This document shows positions 42,938-53,160 of a stretch of DNA of 64,000 nucleotides, one piece after another (the first letter of the stretch is position 1; every line of letters starts with the position of its first letter). The notes below the pieces were generated by a model that saw nothing but the letters and a program-made list of their open reading frames with translations, made no database searches and had not been told where the DNA came from. Source of the DNA: Verrucomicrobiia bacterium (lineage in GTDB: Bacteria; Verrucomicrobiota; Verrucomicrobiia; Verrucomicrobiales; Akkermansiaceae); the NCBI GenBank assembly GCA_030430455.1, contig JAUIJB010000003.1, positions 34,116 to 98,115 of the forward strand. Direction: 5' to 3'. The translations under genes were made by a program, and so were the position numbers.

Positions 42938-44341
42938 ATGCCCCCGCCACCGCCCGAATCCACCGCCGATCCCGTCGAAGAGCTGCGCGATGAGCGACCC
43001 TGGGAAAGCCTCGCCGAGATGCTCGAGGCGGGCGACGCCGCCGGCGCCGCCAGGGAGCTCGCCGACCTGAGCGTCGAGGCCCAGCGCCTCGCGATGGCGC
43101 ACCTTTCCGCGGACTCCCAGGCCACCCTGGTCGAGTCCCTGCAACCCGAGGATGCCGCCGAGGTCCTCGAGGTCCTGCCGGAGGCGCAGGCGGTCGACAT
43201 CCTCGAGGACCTTCCCTCCGAGACGGCCGCCGACATCCTCGAGGTCCTGCGCGGCTCGACCGGCTCCGACTTCCTGCGGGAAATGGACGCCGAGGACTCC
43301 GCCGCGATCCTCGCCGAGCTTGACGACCCCGAGGAAGCCGAGGAGCTGAGGACCCGGTCCGGATACGAGTGGGACACCGCCGGCGGCCTGATGCGCTCGC
43401 GCCTCGCCTCGTTCCCCGAGACCGCGACCGTCGGCGACGTCCTCGCCGACCTCGGCGAGAATGCCGAGACCTACGCCGACATGGACGTCCAGTACGTTTA
43501 CGTCACCGGCACCGAGGGCGTGCTCCGCGGGGTGCTCCGGCTGCGCGACCTCGTGATGGCACCGCGCCCGTCGCCGGTGTCGCGGGTGATGATCGCCGAC
43601 CCGGTCCGGGTGAAGGTCTCGGACGACTTCGAGAGCCTGCGCCAGCTGTTCGACGAGAAGAACTACATCGGCCTGCCGGTGGTCGAGGAGGACGGCGTGC
43701 TGGTCGGCGTGATCACCCGCCAGGCCGTGCGCGAGGCGACTTCCGAGCACCAGACCGAGGACTTCCTGCACACCCAGGGGATCCTCGGCGGCGAGGAGCT
43801 CCGCTCGATGCCGATGGCGGCGCGCTGCGGCCGGCGGCTCGCCTGGCTCGGTCCGAACATCATCCTCAACCTGGTCGCCGCCAGCGTGATTGCGATGTAC
43901 GAGGACACCCTCGAGGCGGTCATCGCGCTCGCGGTGTTCCTCCCCATCGTCTCGGACATGAGCGGCTGCTCCGGCAACCAGGCGGTGGCGGTCTCGATCC
44001 GCGAGCTGACCCTCGGCCTGATCCGACCGACCGAGTACCTCCGCATCGTGTGGAAGGAGGGCATCCTCGGCGTCGTCAACGGCGCCGTGCTCGGCCTGCT
44101 GCTCGGCACCATCGCCGGGCTGTGGAAGGACAATGTCTACCTCGGCCTCGTGGTCGGCGGGGCGCTGTGCCTGAACACGATCCTCTCGGTGCTCCTCGGC
44201 GGCATGGTTCCGCTCTTTCTCAAGCGCCTCAAGGTCGACCCCGCCCTCGCCTCCGGGCCGATCCTCACGACCTGCACCGACATGTGCGGCTTCTTCCTCG
44301 TGCTCAACCTCGCCTCCTCGGTGCTGTCCAAGCTGACCTGA
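42938..44341 (+). CDS. mgtE: MgtE magnesium transporter
   Basis: A 467-residue protein with the MgtE order. An N-terminal superhelical domain (repeats VESLQPEDAAEVLEVLP, ILEDLPSETAADILE) comes first, then the CBS pair (YVYVTGTEGVLRGVLRL, YIGLPVVEEDGVLVGVI), then five C-terminal membrane helices. The pore segment is ILTTCTDMCGFFL, with the conserved Asp. The N and CBS domains close the channel when magnesium is high. Length and order are standard. Start ATG 42938. Confidence 0.93.
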   Translation: MPPPPPESTADPVEELRDERPWESLAEMLEAGDAAGAARELADLSVEAQRLAMAHLSADSQATLVESLQPEDAAEVLEVLPEAQAVDILEDLPSETAADILEVLRGSTGSDFLREMDAEDSAAILAELDDPEEAEELRTRSGYEWDTAGGLMRSRLASFPETATVGDVLADLGENAETYADMDVQYVYVTGTEGVLRGVLRLRDLVMAPRPSPVSRVMIADPVRVKVSDDFESLRQLFDEKNYIGLPVVEEDGVLVGVITRQAVREATSEHQTEDFLHTQGILGGEELRSMPMAARCGRRLAWLGPNIILNLVAASVIAMYEDTLEAVIALAVFLPIVSDMSGCSGNQAVAVSIRELTLGLIRPTEYLRIVWKEGILGVVNGAVLGLLLGTIAGLWKDNVYLGLVVGGALCLNTILSVLLGGMVPLFLKRLKVDPALASGPILTTCTDMCGFFLVLNLASSVLSKLT

Positions 44342-44446
44342 CCCGGCCCGTCATCTCGCTCCCGGTTTGAAAGCATCGCATGGCGGGATGCGTTAAGCCC
44401 CTGTGCGGGACCGCCCGGCCGAGGGTTTCCCGCAATCCCCGTCCCG

Positions 44447-46285
44447 ATGATAAACCCACTCACCATTCCGCCGCTGCTCCTCCTGGCCATCGCGTCGACC
44501 GCCCTCGCCGCGGAGCCCCCGACCCTGACGGATGTCAGCAGCGAGCACGACCGGCTGATCCGGACCTCGCGCCATGGCGGCATCCCGCCGCTGGTGGGGG
44601 TGCACCACATGGAGGTCTACCACGCCACGCACGTGATCTCGGCCGACACCCTCGGCAAGGGCTACACCTACAACCACCACGTCGACATGGCGATCTGGAA
44701 GGGCCGCTTCTACGTCGCCTGGACCAATGGCGAGCGCGACGAGGACATCGCCCCGGCACGCGAGGTCTTCGTGACCTCGCCGGACGGGATGCACTGGTCG
44801 GAACCCGCGGAGCTGTTCCCCGAGGGGACCTCGATCTCGATGCGGATGTACTTCTTCCTCGCCCCCAACGGCCGGATGCTGGCCACCGCCGGGATGAGGG
44901 TCCGCAACGACCGCACCCTGGAGAAGGACAAGGGCGGCCTGCTGGTGCGGGAGGTCCATGCCGACCACAGTCTCGGGCCGGTGTTCACCCTGATTCCGGA
45001 CCCCAAGGGCGCAGAGGCCCTGATGCCCCGGCCGGACTACACCACCTCGGACGACGAGGGCTTTCTGGAGGCCTGCGGGCAGCTGCTGGCCAACCATGTC
45101 TACCTCGAGCAGCAGGACCTGGGCGTGCTGCTCGGCGAGGACCGGAGGATGGCCGCCTACGACGAGATGGTGACCCAGGAGGACCGCGAGGACTTCGGCC
45201 GGTCGCCCTGCTTCTATTTTCGCAAGGACGGCGCCCTGGTCGGCATCGGCAAGCTCGGCTACGCGATGATCTCGAGGGACGGCGGCAGGACCTTCTCGGC
45301 GCTGCCGCGGGCCACGTCCCTGCAGACCGGCGATGCCAAGACCTGGGTCCAGCGGACCTCCGACGGCAGGTATGCCATGGTGCACATTCCCAAGCCGACG
45401 GGAAAAATGCGCTTCCCCATGGTGGTCCTCTCGAGCGACGACGGCATGGTCTTCGACGACATGCGCCTGTTCAGCGGGGACTTTTCCTTCCAGCGCTACG
45501 CCGGGGCGATGCGCGCGCCGGGCCTGCAGTACACCCGCGGGGTCTCCATCTTCTCCAACGACGGCTCGCTGGACCACATCCGCGACATGTTCGTGGCCAA
45601 CAGCGCCAACAAGGAGGATGTCTTCGTCTCGCGAATCCCGGTCCCGCTCAAGCCGGATGTCGTCGATCCGGTGAACGACGACTTCTCGAACGCACGCGAC
45701 GACGGGACCTACGTCCCCGACTGGAACCTCCACAGCCTGCTGTGGGCCCCGGTGCGGGTGGTCGACCGGGAGGACGCCCCGGGCAGGGCGCTGCAGCTGA
45801 CGGATGCCTCACCCCACGACTTCGCCAAGGCCGCACGGGTGTTCCCCGTCAGCCGCAAGGCCAGGGTCCGCTTCACGCTCGAGGCCCGCGAGCCGGGCGA
45901 CCTCGAGATCGAGCTCCGCCCCGGCTTCGGCCTGGCCCGCCCGGTGAAGCTGGTGATGTCGCCGGACGGCAGGCTGGTGGCCTTCGACGGGGACGCGCCG
46001 GTCGAGCTCGGGACCTTCGGGGATCCCCGACCGATCGAGATCGAGATCACGGCCGACTGCAGTGCGGGAAGCTACCGGGTCGAGGTCAACGGCGAGCTGC
46101 ATGAAGGGCTGTCGTTCACCGGTGAGGGCGCCGCGGATGTCGAGTCGCTCTGCCGGCTGGAATTCCGCACCGGCTCCCTGCGCCCCGCCCCGGCGCGCAA
46201 TCGCGGCACGGACACGACCGGAGACAAGCCCCTCGAGAACCCGGCGGTCTTCCACATTTCCGGGGTGCAGGCCGGCGGACTCTGA
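44447..46285 (+). CDS. secreted sialidase-fold (BNR-repeat) protein
   Basis: A 612-residue protein with a signal peptide, then a six-bladed propeller with Asp-box-like turns (SPDGMHWSEP, SRDGGRTFSAL, SSDDGMVFDD). The C-terminal 180 residues are a beta-sandwich (VRFTLEAREPGDLEIEL). Proteins of this build include exo-sialidases and other exo-glycosidases. The Arg triad of true sialidases was not identified, so the sugar is unknown. The pectin context suggests a plant or algal polysaccharide. Confidence 0.68.
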   Translation: MINPLTIPPLLLLAIASTALAAEPPTLTDVSSEHDRLIRTSRHGGIPPLVGVHHMEVYHATHVISADTLGKGYTYNHHVDMAIWKGRFYVAWTNGERDEDIAPAREVFVTSPDGMHWSEPAELFPEGTSISMRMYFFLAPNGRMLATAGMRVRNDRTLEKDKGGLLVREVHADHSLGPVFTLIPDPKGAEALMPRPDYTTSDDEGFLEACGQLLANHVYLEQQDLGVLLGEDRRMAAYDEMVTQEDREDFGRSPCFYFRKDGALVGIGKLGYAMISRDGGRTFSALPRATSLQTGDAKTWVQRTSDGRYAMVHIPKPTGKMRFPMVVLSSDDGMVFDDMRLFSGDFSFQRYAGAMRAPGLQYTRGVSIFSNDGSLDHIRDMFVANSANKEDVFVSRIPVPLKPDVVDPVNDDFSNARDDGTYVPDWNLHSLLWAPVRVVDREDAPGRALQLTDASPHDFAKAARVFPVSRKARVRFTLEAREPGDLEIELRPGFGLARPVKLVMSPDGRLVAFDGDAPVELGTFGDPRPIEIEITADCSAGSYRVEVNGELHEGLSFTGEGAADVESLCRLEFRTGSLRPAPARNRGTDTTGDKPLENPAVFHISGVQAGGL

Positions 46286-46328
46286 TCCGTCCCCGGGGCG
46301 GAATCGTCGATTCGTGGGAGCGGGTCGA

Positions 46329-47309
46329 TCATCCCTCCGGCCCGGTCGAGGGCGCCGCGGGCGACCCGGGGCCCGGCGCGGACGGCGACGGCTGCACCCC
46401 GGGCGTGAACGGCTGGTCGAGGTAGGCCTCGATCCATGCCTTCATCGCCTCGTGGGGTCGTTCGGCCGGGGCGAACCCGATCACGCAGACGGCATCCGTC
46501 CCGCTCATGCCGCGGATCTCGTAGCCATCTTCCTTGCCGGCGCGACCGAAGCTGAAGAGGTCCATGTTGTGCATGCCGTTGGGGCGGATCTGCCGGTGGT
46601 TCTCGTTGGGAGCATCGTCCTCGGGGGACTTGGCGAGGAACATCACGTTCCTCACCTTCGGGTCGCCGAGGTAGAACCACTCGGGCGAGATGTCGCGGAA
46701 TTCCCCGCTCGGGGTCCGCTTGCGGCCATCGGCCAGGACGAAGTAGTCCTCCTCCTCCGAGCTGCCGCCGATGACCGTCTCGAGGAGGAAGCAGTAGTCC
46801 CCCTCGGACTCGAGCACCTTGATCGCCACCCGGTCGGCGAGGAACCAGTACTGGAAGGTGAAGGTCCCGTTCGTCGACTCGAGCACGACCACGTCGCCCT
46901 CCGTCACGCCGCCGACTACCGTTGTGACGGATCCGCTGTCGCGGCCGGCGTGACCGAAGTTGCCGACGCTGTTGGGAAAGCCACGGAACTCCCCGTTGGG
47001 CCCCGGCGGCAGGTAGGAGGCGATCCAGTCCCTGCCCTCGTTGTCGATGAAGCTCTTGAAGCCGGAGACGCCATCATCCTTCTCGAAGTAGACCGTCCCC
47101 ATCGCCATCTCGATCCGGTAGCAACCCACGCCGCGCCACTCCACCTCGCTGAGCCGGACCGCCGGCTCGGAGGTCGGATTTCCCTCCGCGGAATCGGGAG
47201 AGGCCGTGGCCGAATCCCCGGCATCGGCCGCGGGCGATGCCGCCCACGACAGCGCGAGGGCGGTGATGGCGGGAAGCAGGGACTTGGGAAGAGACCCGGG
47301 AAGAGACAT
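46329..47309 (-). CDS. secreted protein of unknown function
   Basis: A 326-residue protein with a signal peptide (MSLPGSLPKSLLPAITALAL), a proline/serine-rich C-terminal tail and a central domain with GVGCYRIEMAMGTVYFEKDDG and PPGPNGEFRGFPNSVGNFG. I recognise no family. The central part looks like a beta-sandwich of the kind found beside polysaccharide-degrading enzymes. Convergent with the sialidase-fold gene. Confidence 0.65.
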   Translation of the reverse strand: MSLPGSLPKSLLPAITALALSWAASPAADAGDSATASPDSAEGNPTSEPAVRLSEVEWRGVGCYRIEMAMGTVYFEKDDGVSGFKSFIDNEGRDWIASYLPPGPNGEFRGFPNSVGNFGHAGRDSGSVTTVVGGVTEGDVVVLESTNGTFTFQYWFLADRVAIKVLESEGDYCFLLETVIGGSSEEEDYFVLADGRKRTPSGEFRDISPEWFYLGDPKVRNVMFLAKSPEDDAPNENHRQIRPNGMHNMDLFSFGRAGKEDGYEIRGMSGTDAVCVIGFAPAERPHEAMKAWIEAYLDQPFTPGVQPSPSAPGPGSPAAPSTGPEG

Positions 47310-47522
47310 GGCGGATTGGGCACTTGCGAACGCGGCGTGACGCGGGAACGCCGACCGCGAACAAGGGCCACGTTCTCGGGCACGACGTGGACGAAGGGAA
47401 GCTCATTCGCGTCGGCAACGCCGGCAGGAGCCTGAGCTGCGGCGACCCATCCGGGTCCGTGCGGTGACCCGATCCGGCTCGGGTGCTGGACGAACCCCTC
47501 CCGGGCGCCGAGGGTCGCCCCG

Positions 47523-47936
47523 ATGAGCGACTTCGAACTCCACCCCCGCCTCGCCCGGGGCAGCTTCCCGCTCGGGCGGGAGTCGGCCTGCCGGATCCTG
47601 CTCAAGGACAATGCGCTCTTCCCCTGGATCCTGATCGTCCCCGAGGTCCCGGACGGCATCGAGGACCTCCACCAACTCGACGAAGCGAGATACCGCCAGG
47701 TGACCGCCCTGATCCGCAAGGCCAGTGAGTTCGTCAGCCGGCAATTCAAGCCCGAGAAACTCAACGTCGCCTGCATCGGCAACCAGGTCCGCCAGATGCA
47801 CATCCACGTCGTCGGGCGCCGCACGGAGGATCCGGCGTGGCCCGGCACGGTGTGGGCCTGCGACGAAAAGCAGCCCTATCCGGGCGAACTCGTCCAAACC
47901 ATCCAGGCGGCCTGGGAGGGATTCCGCGACCGCTAG
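47523..47936 (+). CDS. HIT-family nucleotide hydrolase-like protein
   Basis: A 137-residue protein with the histidine-triad segment VRQMHIHVVGRR. The first His of the HxHxH motif is Gln, which occurs in one bacterial HIT branch. Other conserved phrases are FPWILIVPEV and DPAWPGTVW. HIT proteins hydrolyse nucleoside phosphoramidates or dinucleoside polyphosphates. It is divergent from the unknown secreted protein. Confidence 0.82.
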   Translation: MSDFELHPRLARGSFPLGRESACRILLKDNALFPWILIVPEVPDGIEDLHQLDEARYRQVTALIRKASEFVSRQFKPEKLNVACIGNQVRQMHIHVVGRRTEDPAWPGTVWACDEKQPYPGELVQTIQAAWEGFRDR

Positions 47937-48169
47937 CGGGGCGAGGCGCCCTTGGGGGCCTGGGCGCCGTCGCCGGCTCCCTCGCGGGGGCAACGACGGC
48001 GGCGCCCGCCCGGTGACCGGCTTGCCGGTCATTCTCCGACACCAAGAGTTCCTCCTTGAAAGACCCGGTGAGATTTAGCAAGAAAGGCGCGGAGCGATGG
48101 TTTTCTCGAGCCAGCAGAATGCTCGAAATCAAGAGAAGCTCGCACCGTCTCCAATCCAAGATCCTCCCC

Positions 48170-48985
48170 ATGAATCCGACCGATCTCCTGAAAATGAGCG
48201 GCTTGGCCATCGCCGGGCTCGCGCTCTGTTTCCAGCCGGCGAACGCGGCCTACACGCTCGTCGATGATTTCGAAAGCTACACCACCGGGGCCTTCAACGG
48301 CGGCTCGACGGCGTTCACGGCCAACGGCGGGCCTTGGGAGTACAATGAAAATGGCGGCGGCACCGGCTTGGTCGGAATTTCCGATGATGCGGGGAACCAG
48401 TATGTCGACTTTGGCTGGGCTTTCGGATTCCGCGGCGTCCAGCGCACCTCGCCGACCATCGCCGATGGCGATTCCGCCACCTACTACTGGCAGGTCCGCT
48501 CGGCGGGTGGAGGCAACACCGACTACTCCTCGGGCTTGTCCTACCTCGGCTTCGACAACGCCTTCGGCTTCGGTGACTTCGAGATTCAGATCGCCCTGCT
48601 CGGCAACTCCGGTGGCCTCACCCTGGCGGCGCGGGATGGTGACGCCCTTGGCCCGGACACCGTCACCGGACTCACCGTCGACACCTGGTACGACATCTGG
48701 GTTGTCGTGGACAACGCCACCGACACCTACGACGCCTACTGGGGAACCTCCGGCGATCCGGAGGTCCTCGGCACCAAGTTCGCCGACGACTACACCTTCC
48801 GCAACAGCGCGGGCGGAGCCCAGTCGGCCGACCTGGTCACCTTCGCGACCCTGTCCAACAACCAGGATCCCGACCGCAGCGCGCACGCGGACAACATCTA
48901 TTTCAACACCGAAGCGGTGCCCGAACCCTCGGTGGCGCTCCTCGGTGGCCTCGGCTTGCTGGCGCTCGTGCGTCGCCGCCGTTGA
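48170..48985 (+). CDS. PEP-CTERM exported protein
   Basis: A 271-residue protein from ATG 48170 with a signal peptide (MSGLAIAGLALCFQPANA), a lectin-like beta-sandwich (VDDFESYTTGAFNGG, WYDIWVVVDNATDTYDAY) and the C-terminal sorting signal VPEPSVALLGGLGLLAL followed by RRRR. PEP-CTERM proteins are processed by an exosortase and placed on the surface or in the matrix. The frame is open upstream to 48056, but that adds a poor N-terminus. A strong terminator follows. Confidence 0.85.
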   Translation: MNPTDLLKMSGLAIAGLALCFQPANAAYTLVDDFESYTTGAFNGGSTAFTANGGPWEYNENGGGTGLVGISDDAGNQYVDFGWAFGFRGVQRTSPTIADGDSATYYWQVRSAGGGNTDYSSGLSYLGFDNAFGFGDFEIQIALLGNSGGLTLAARDGDALGPDTVTGLTVDTWYDIWVVVDNATDTYDAYWGTSGDPEVLGTKFADDYTFRNSAGGAQSADLVTFATLSNNQDPDRSAHADNIYFNTEAVPEPSVALLGGLGLLALVRRRR

Positions 48986-49023
48986 TCCTCCGCGGACCGT
49001 CCGTCCGTGATCCAAGCTTCAAG

Positions 49024-49057
49024 ACCGCCGTGGTGCCCGCACCACGGCGGTTTTTTT
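49024..49057 (+). terminator. strong rho-independent terminator
   Basis: A perfect 13-base stem (ACCGCCGTGGTGC with GCACCACGGCGGT), a two-base loop and seven T residues follow the PEP-CTERM gene by 38 bases. It is the clearest terminator in the window. Confidence 0.92.
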
Positions 49058-49208
49058 ATCGCGGCCGGGGTGTGACGGCGATCCCAGCCGTCGCGGAGCC
49101 AAAGGTGCGGTCAAGGCCCAGGGGCGCGCCCCGGCCCACCCGCCGAGGTCTCGCCCTCCCGGCACCCCGCATCCGCCCGGCCGTCACCGTGTCAGGCGTG
49201 GACTTGAT

Positions 49209-50660
49209 TCAGCCTTCTTCCAGCGGCTCGACGGGCTCGACCGGCTCGACGACGTAGGTCATGCCCTCCTCGAGGACCCGCACGCTGGCGCCTTCCTCGA
49301 TCAGGCCGTGGCGGGAGATCGCGTCGTGCTTCCGCCCCTCGACCATCACCGTCCCCGAGGGCCGGAGGGCGGTCAGAGCGGTGCCGGTGACGCCGACCAC
49401 GCTGCCTTCACGAGCCGCTTCCGGCGGCACGCCGGGGGCGAGGTTCTCCTCGGCGATCAGCCCGCGGAACAGCGGGATCCTCGGCAGGTAGCGGCCGAAG
49501 AAGTAGAAGATGACCAGCGCGCCGAGCAACCCGAGGCCGAGCATCAGGCCGGGCTTGAGCAGCAGGTCGTCGAGCGCGGCGAAAAACCCGTCGGTCTCCA
49601 GCGCGCGGTCGAAGTCGATCCGGTCGGCCATCGCGAACCACAGCGAGCCGAGCACCATCAGCCCGCCGATCGTGCCGGCGATCAGGCCGGGGACGACGAA
49701 GATCTCCAGCAGGATCAGCACCACGCCGAGCAGGAAGACCGCCATCAATTCGTAGCCGGCCAGGTTCCCGGCGAGGTTGTTGCCGAAGAAGAACAACGCG
49801 AAGGCACCCAGCGCGACGGCGCCGAAGACGCCGAAGCCGGGGGCCTTGAGCTCGAGCCACGCGGCGCCGATGCCGACCGCGATGAGCAACGGCGAAAACG
49901 CGGCGATCCACCACGCGATCCGCTCGAAGCCGGTCGGCTCCGGACGGATCGTCGGAGCGTCGCCGAAGCCCTCCAGCCGAAGCACCTCGTCGATGCTGTC
50001 GGCGATGCCCTTGGCGAGCAGCGGCTCGCCGTCGACCAGCTCGGTCGCCTCGCTGGCGGTGAGGTTGAGCAGTCCGCCGGCGGGCACGGTCACCGATCCG
50101 AAGGTCCGGTCCTCGTCCTCGTCGACGATCATCATCGCCCGCAGCACGTCGATCCGGTGGCCCTTCTTCCCGGCGATCGAGCGCATGGTCGCCTCGAAGG
50201 AACTCTCGAGCTTGGCCCGCATCACCGGGCCGATCTGCTGGCCGGTGCTGTTGACCAGCCCGGCGGAGCCGATGGTGGTGCCGGAGGCCATGTAGATCTC
50301 GTCGGCGGCGAAGGCGATCAGGGCGCCGGCGCTGATCGCCTCGCGCTTGACCCACGCCAGCAGCGGGATCTCCAGCCTGGCCAGCTCGTCCATGATGATC
50401 GCACGGGTGTCGAAGGCGAGCCCGCCCGGGGTGTCGATCTCGAGCAGCACCGCGCGGGCCTCCTCGGCCTCGGCGCGGTCGAGGATCCGCTGCCAGAAGC
50501 GGAACGACTGGCGGTTGACGAGGTCGTCCTGCCCGACCTGGAGGATCACCACCTTGCCGGCGAGGCTCTCCTCTCCGGAGCGGCCGAGCAGCTTGCGTTC
50601 GGGAGTCTCCCCGCCGAACGCGAGGAGGGTGCTCATCAGAAGCAGGAACAGGAATCGCAT
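49209..50660 (-). CDS. NfeD-type membrane-bound ClpP-class serine protease
   Basis: A 483-residue protein with a signal peptide, then a ClpP-like domain (residues 30-240: LLEIDTPGGLAFDTR and catalytic Ser110 in REAISAGALIAFAADE). Four to five membrane helices (280-400) follow, and a C-terminal OB-fold NfeD domain (VVGVTGTALTALRPSGTV, ending near VVEPVEP). Long NfeD proteins work with flotillin/stomatin partners in membrane quality control. It lies downstream of floA in the same operon. Confidence 0.87.
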   Translation of the reverse strand: MRFLFLLLMSTLLAFGGETPERKLLGRSGEESLAGKVVILQVGQDDLVNRQSFRFWQRILDRAEAEEARAVLLEIDTPGGLAFDTRAIIMDELARLEIPLLAWVKREAISAGALIAFAADEIYMASGTTIGSAGLVNSTGQQIGPVMRAKLESSFEATMRSIAGKKGHRIDVLRAMMIVDEDEDRTFGSVTVPAGGLLNLTASEATELVDGEPLLAKGIADSIDEVLRLEGFGDAPTIRPEPTGFERIAWWIAAFSPLLIAVGIGAAWLELKAPGFGVFGAVALGAFALFFFGNNLAGNLAGYELMAVFLLGVVLILLEIFVVPGLIAGTIGGLMVLGSLWFAMADRIDFDRALETDGFFAALDDLLLKPGLMLGLGLLGALVIFYFFGRYLPRIPLFRGLIAEENLAPGVPPEAAREGSVVGVTGTALTALRPSGTVMVEGRKHDAISRHGLIEEGASVRVLEEGMTYVVEPVEPVEPLEEG

Positions 50661-50665
50661 CTCGA

Positions 50666-51181
50666 TCAGGAAATCTCGGAAAACTCGTCGTGGCCGGAGC
50701 GGAGTGCAAGCGGCGGCCCGAGCACCTCGCGGATCACGACCGCCTCGCGCGCCGCCATCGGGCTGCGCAGCAGGGCTTCGACGCGGCGTCGATGCGGCGA
50801 GCGCCGGCTCCGGCGACCCAGGCTTCCGGCGCGGTGCTCGAACTCGCGGGCCAACTCGGCCTGGCGCGCCGAGACCTCGGGCGCCTCGCGGGAAAGGATC
50901 CGCGCGGCCTGGTCGAAGCCTGGCGGCGCCTTCTCGCGCGGAGGCATCGGCGGCGGCATCGGCGGCGACACAGGAGCCCGGCGCTCGAGCTTCGGCGGGC
51001 CCTCGGTCTGGCGGCGCCAGATCACCTCGCGCATCGGATCCTCCTCGACCGGCGGCGCGGCCTCTTCCTCCTTCTTGTCGAAGAAGCGGCTCTTGATCCA
51101 GCTGGCCAGGGACAGCAGCAGGAGGATCAGGACGCCGATGGCGTCGGCGGGCAGGTCGTCGATGTTGAAGGCGAGGATCAC
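50666..51181 (-). CDS. single-pass membrane protein between floA and nfeD
   Basis: A 171-residue protein from GTG 51181, overlapping the floA stop codon (GTGA). One membrane helix ([15 protein letters not shown]) is followed by an acidic then proline-rich stretch ([15 protein letters not shown]) and a basic region. No domain was recognised. Its fixed place in the operon suggests a helper or anchor for the FloA/NfeD pair. Confidence 0.72.
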   Translation of the reverse strand: MILAFNIDDLPADAIGVLILLLLSLASWIKSRFFDKKEEEAAPPVEEDPMREVIWRRQTEGPPKLERRAPVSPPMPPPMPPREKAPPGFDQAARILSREAPEVSARQAELAREFEHRAGSLGRRSRRSPHRRRVEALLRSPMAAREAVVIREVLGPPLALRSGHDEFSEIS

Positions 51182-52278
51182 GAGTGTTCTCCGTCGGGGT
51201 TCTGGTCCTCGTCGCCGGCGATCGACGAGCGCATCTCGGTGTCGGCGAGGACATTGCGGTAGCGGGCGAAGTCCATCACGCCGAGGTTGCCGGAGCGGAA
51301 GGCGTCGGCGATCGCCTGCGGCACCTGGGCCTCGGCCTCGACGACCTTGGCACGCATCTCCTGGGTCCGCGCGGTCATCTCCTGCTCGGCGGCGACCGCT
51401 GCGGCGCGGCGCATCTCGGCCTTGGCCTGGGCGACGCGCTTGTCGGCCTCGGCCTGCTCGGTCTGCAGCCGGGCGCCGATGTTGTCGGCGACGTCGACGT
51501 CGGCGATGTCGATCGACAGGATCTCGAAGGCGGTCGAGGCGTCGACCCCCTTCTCGAGCACCAGCTTGGAGATCGAGTCGGGGTTCTCGAGCACGTGCTT
51601 GTAGGTCTCGGCCGAGCCGACCGAGGTGACGATGCCCTCGCCGACCCGGGCGATCACGGTCTCCTCGGTGGCGCCGCCGATGAACGAGTCGAGGTTGGTG
51701 CGGACCGTGACGCGGGCGCGGACGTTCACGGCGATGCCGTCCTTGGCGACCGCGGTGATCTTGTTCGGCCCCCCGGACTCGGGATTCGGGCACTCGATGA
51801 CCTTGGGGTTGATCGAGGTGCGCACCGCCTCGAGAACGGTCTTGGCGGTGCCCTTGACCGCGAGGTCGATCGCGCAGGCGCGGTCGAAGGGCAGGGTGAT
51901 CTTCGCCTTGTCGGCGGCGATCAAGGCGAGGACGGTGTTCTCGACGTCGCCGCCGGCGAGGTAGTGCGCCTCGAGTTGCTCGGCGGTCAGCGGCAGGCCG
52001 GCCTTCACCGCGGTGATCCGGGCGTCGACGATGCGGCCGAAGGGGACCTTGCGAAGCAGCATCCCGATCAGGTTGCCCCACGAAACCGGGGCGTTCGAAA
52101 GTCGGGCGCGCAGCCAGGTCTTGAAGAACATCGACAGGACCAGGAACGCGATCCCGAGGATCACGATCACGATCCCGAGGATCACGAAGGAGAGGGGACC
52201 GTCCGCGGCGAGGATGGGAGTGGGTTGCATGGCAAGCAGCATAGCCAGCACCGGCGGGCCCGCCAGTGGGGAAATCAT
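51178..52278 (-). CDS. floA: flotillin-like protein FloA
   Basis: A 366-residue protein of the YqfA/FloA type. N-terminal membrane segments ([21 protein letters not shown]) are followed by an SPFH-like domain ([44 protein letters not shown]) and an Ala/Glu-rich coiled coil ([20 protein letters not shown]). FloA forms membrane microdomains with NfeD proteins. The start may be 52278, 52242 or 52230; no ribosome-binding site decides it. Confidence 0.9.
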   Translation of the reverse strand: MISPLAGPPVLAMLLAMQPTPILAADGPLSFVILGIVIVILGIAFLVLSMFFKTWLRARLSNAPVSWGNLIGMLLRKVPFGRIVDARITAVKAGLPLTAEQLEAHYLAGGDVENTVLALIAADKAKITLPFDRACAIDLAVKGTAKTVLEAVRTSINPKVIECPNPESGGPNKITAVAKDGIAVNVRARVTVRTNLDSFIGGATEETVIARVGEGIVTSVGSAETYKHVLENPDSISKLVLEKGVDASTAFEILSIDIADVDVADNIGARLQTEQAEADKRVAQAKAEMRRAAAVAAEQEMTARTQEMRAKVVEAEAQVPQAIADAFRSGNLGVMDFARYRNVLADTEMRSSIAGDEDQNPDGEHS

Positions 52279-52601
52279 CGGTTTCGTCTGCGTCGAAACC
52301 GGAAGCCGGCGGGAGGATCCCCCGTCCCGTCCCCCGCGTCCCGCCGGCGCCGGGCGTCCTCCGCCTGCGAGGGGTATCGGTCAACCAACTTCGCGCCGGC
52401 CGCGGCGTGGCGGCGGGCGATGGCCCCGCCAGTGCCGCCGGAGGTTCCGGTCACCCGGGCGACCGCCCCCCGAGGGCTTCATCGCTCGGGCCCCTGCGAG
52501 AAGAGCGCCCCCGGCGATCGTCAGGCGCCCCCGGGGGTCCCGCTCCAACAATCGGACGCTTTTGTTTGCCGCATCATGAGATCGTGTCACCATCAGGCAT
52601 C
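52279..52601. other. divergent gap between floA and the PAS gene
   Basis: This 323-base gap holds promoters for both directions by position. A CGGTTTCG/CGAAACCG hairpin lies at 52279-52301 next to the floA start. Nothing else was recognised. Confidence 0.35.
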
Positions 52602-53075
52602 ATGGACTTCACTCTCGATTGGTCAATCGTGCTGGAAAACCTGCGGGTGGGCGTGCTGGTCACCGACGTCGAGCTCGAGGGCCCCAGGGGACCGCGAATC
52701 CTCTACGCCAACCAGGCGTGGATCGAGATGACCGGCTACCACCGCGACGCGGTGATGGGCAAGACGCCCCGCCTCCTCCAGGGAAAGCACAGCGACCGCA
52801 GCGTCCTCTCCCGATTGCGGCGCGACCTCGAGGAAGGTCGGGTCTTCCAAGGCCAGACCTGGAACTACCGGAAGTCGGGTGAACCCTTCATGATGAACTG
52901 GTACTGCTACGCCATCTTCCGCGGTGCCGAGCGTCCCGCCTACTACGTTGCCGAACAGCGCGATGTCACCGAAGTGGAGAAGCTGCGGATGAAGGAGCGG
53001 CTGGCGGTCAATCCCGACGACAGCGTCGCGAGCCATTTCTTCCAGGTCCTCGCCGAGTTCCACGGCGGAAAGTAG
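52602..53075 (+). CDS. single PAS-domain protein
   Basis: A 157-residue protein made of one PAS domain (residues 5-125): ILYANQAWIEMTGYHRDAVMGKTPRLLQGKHSD by segments, then a DVTEVEKLRMKE exit helix. The LLQG phrase is LOV-like, but the photoactive Cys of LOV domains is absent. It probably senses a small ligand or redox state, or works by protein contact. The gene next to it encodes a photolyase-like flavoprotein. Confidence 0.8.
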   Translation: MDFTLDWSIVLENLRVGVLVTDVELEGPRGPRILYANQAWIEMTGYHRDAVMGKTPRLLQGKHSDRSVLSRLRRDLEEGRVFQGQTWNYRKSGEPFMMNWYCYAIFRGAERPAYYVAEQRDVTEVEKLRMKERLAVNPDDSVASHFFQVLAEFHGGK

Positions 53076-53160
53076 GGCTTCGATCCGACCTCGGAAGCTG
53101 CCCCCCGCATCCGAAGATTCCACCCGAAACCGGCCACGGCCGCTCCGGCCTGGCACCCTG

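Noticed and set aside
44342..44446. tRNA or small RNA in short gaps
   Set aside because: No cloverleaf or conserved TpsiC-loop sequence was found here or in the other gaps inspected by eye.
52602..53075. LOV blue-light photoreceptor
   Set aside because: The PAS domain has a LOV-like LLQG phrase, but the adduct-forming Cys is missing.
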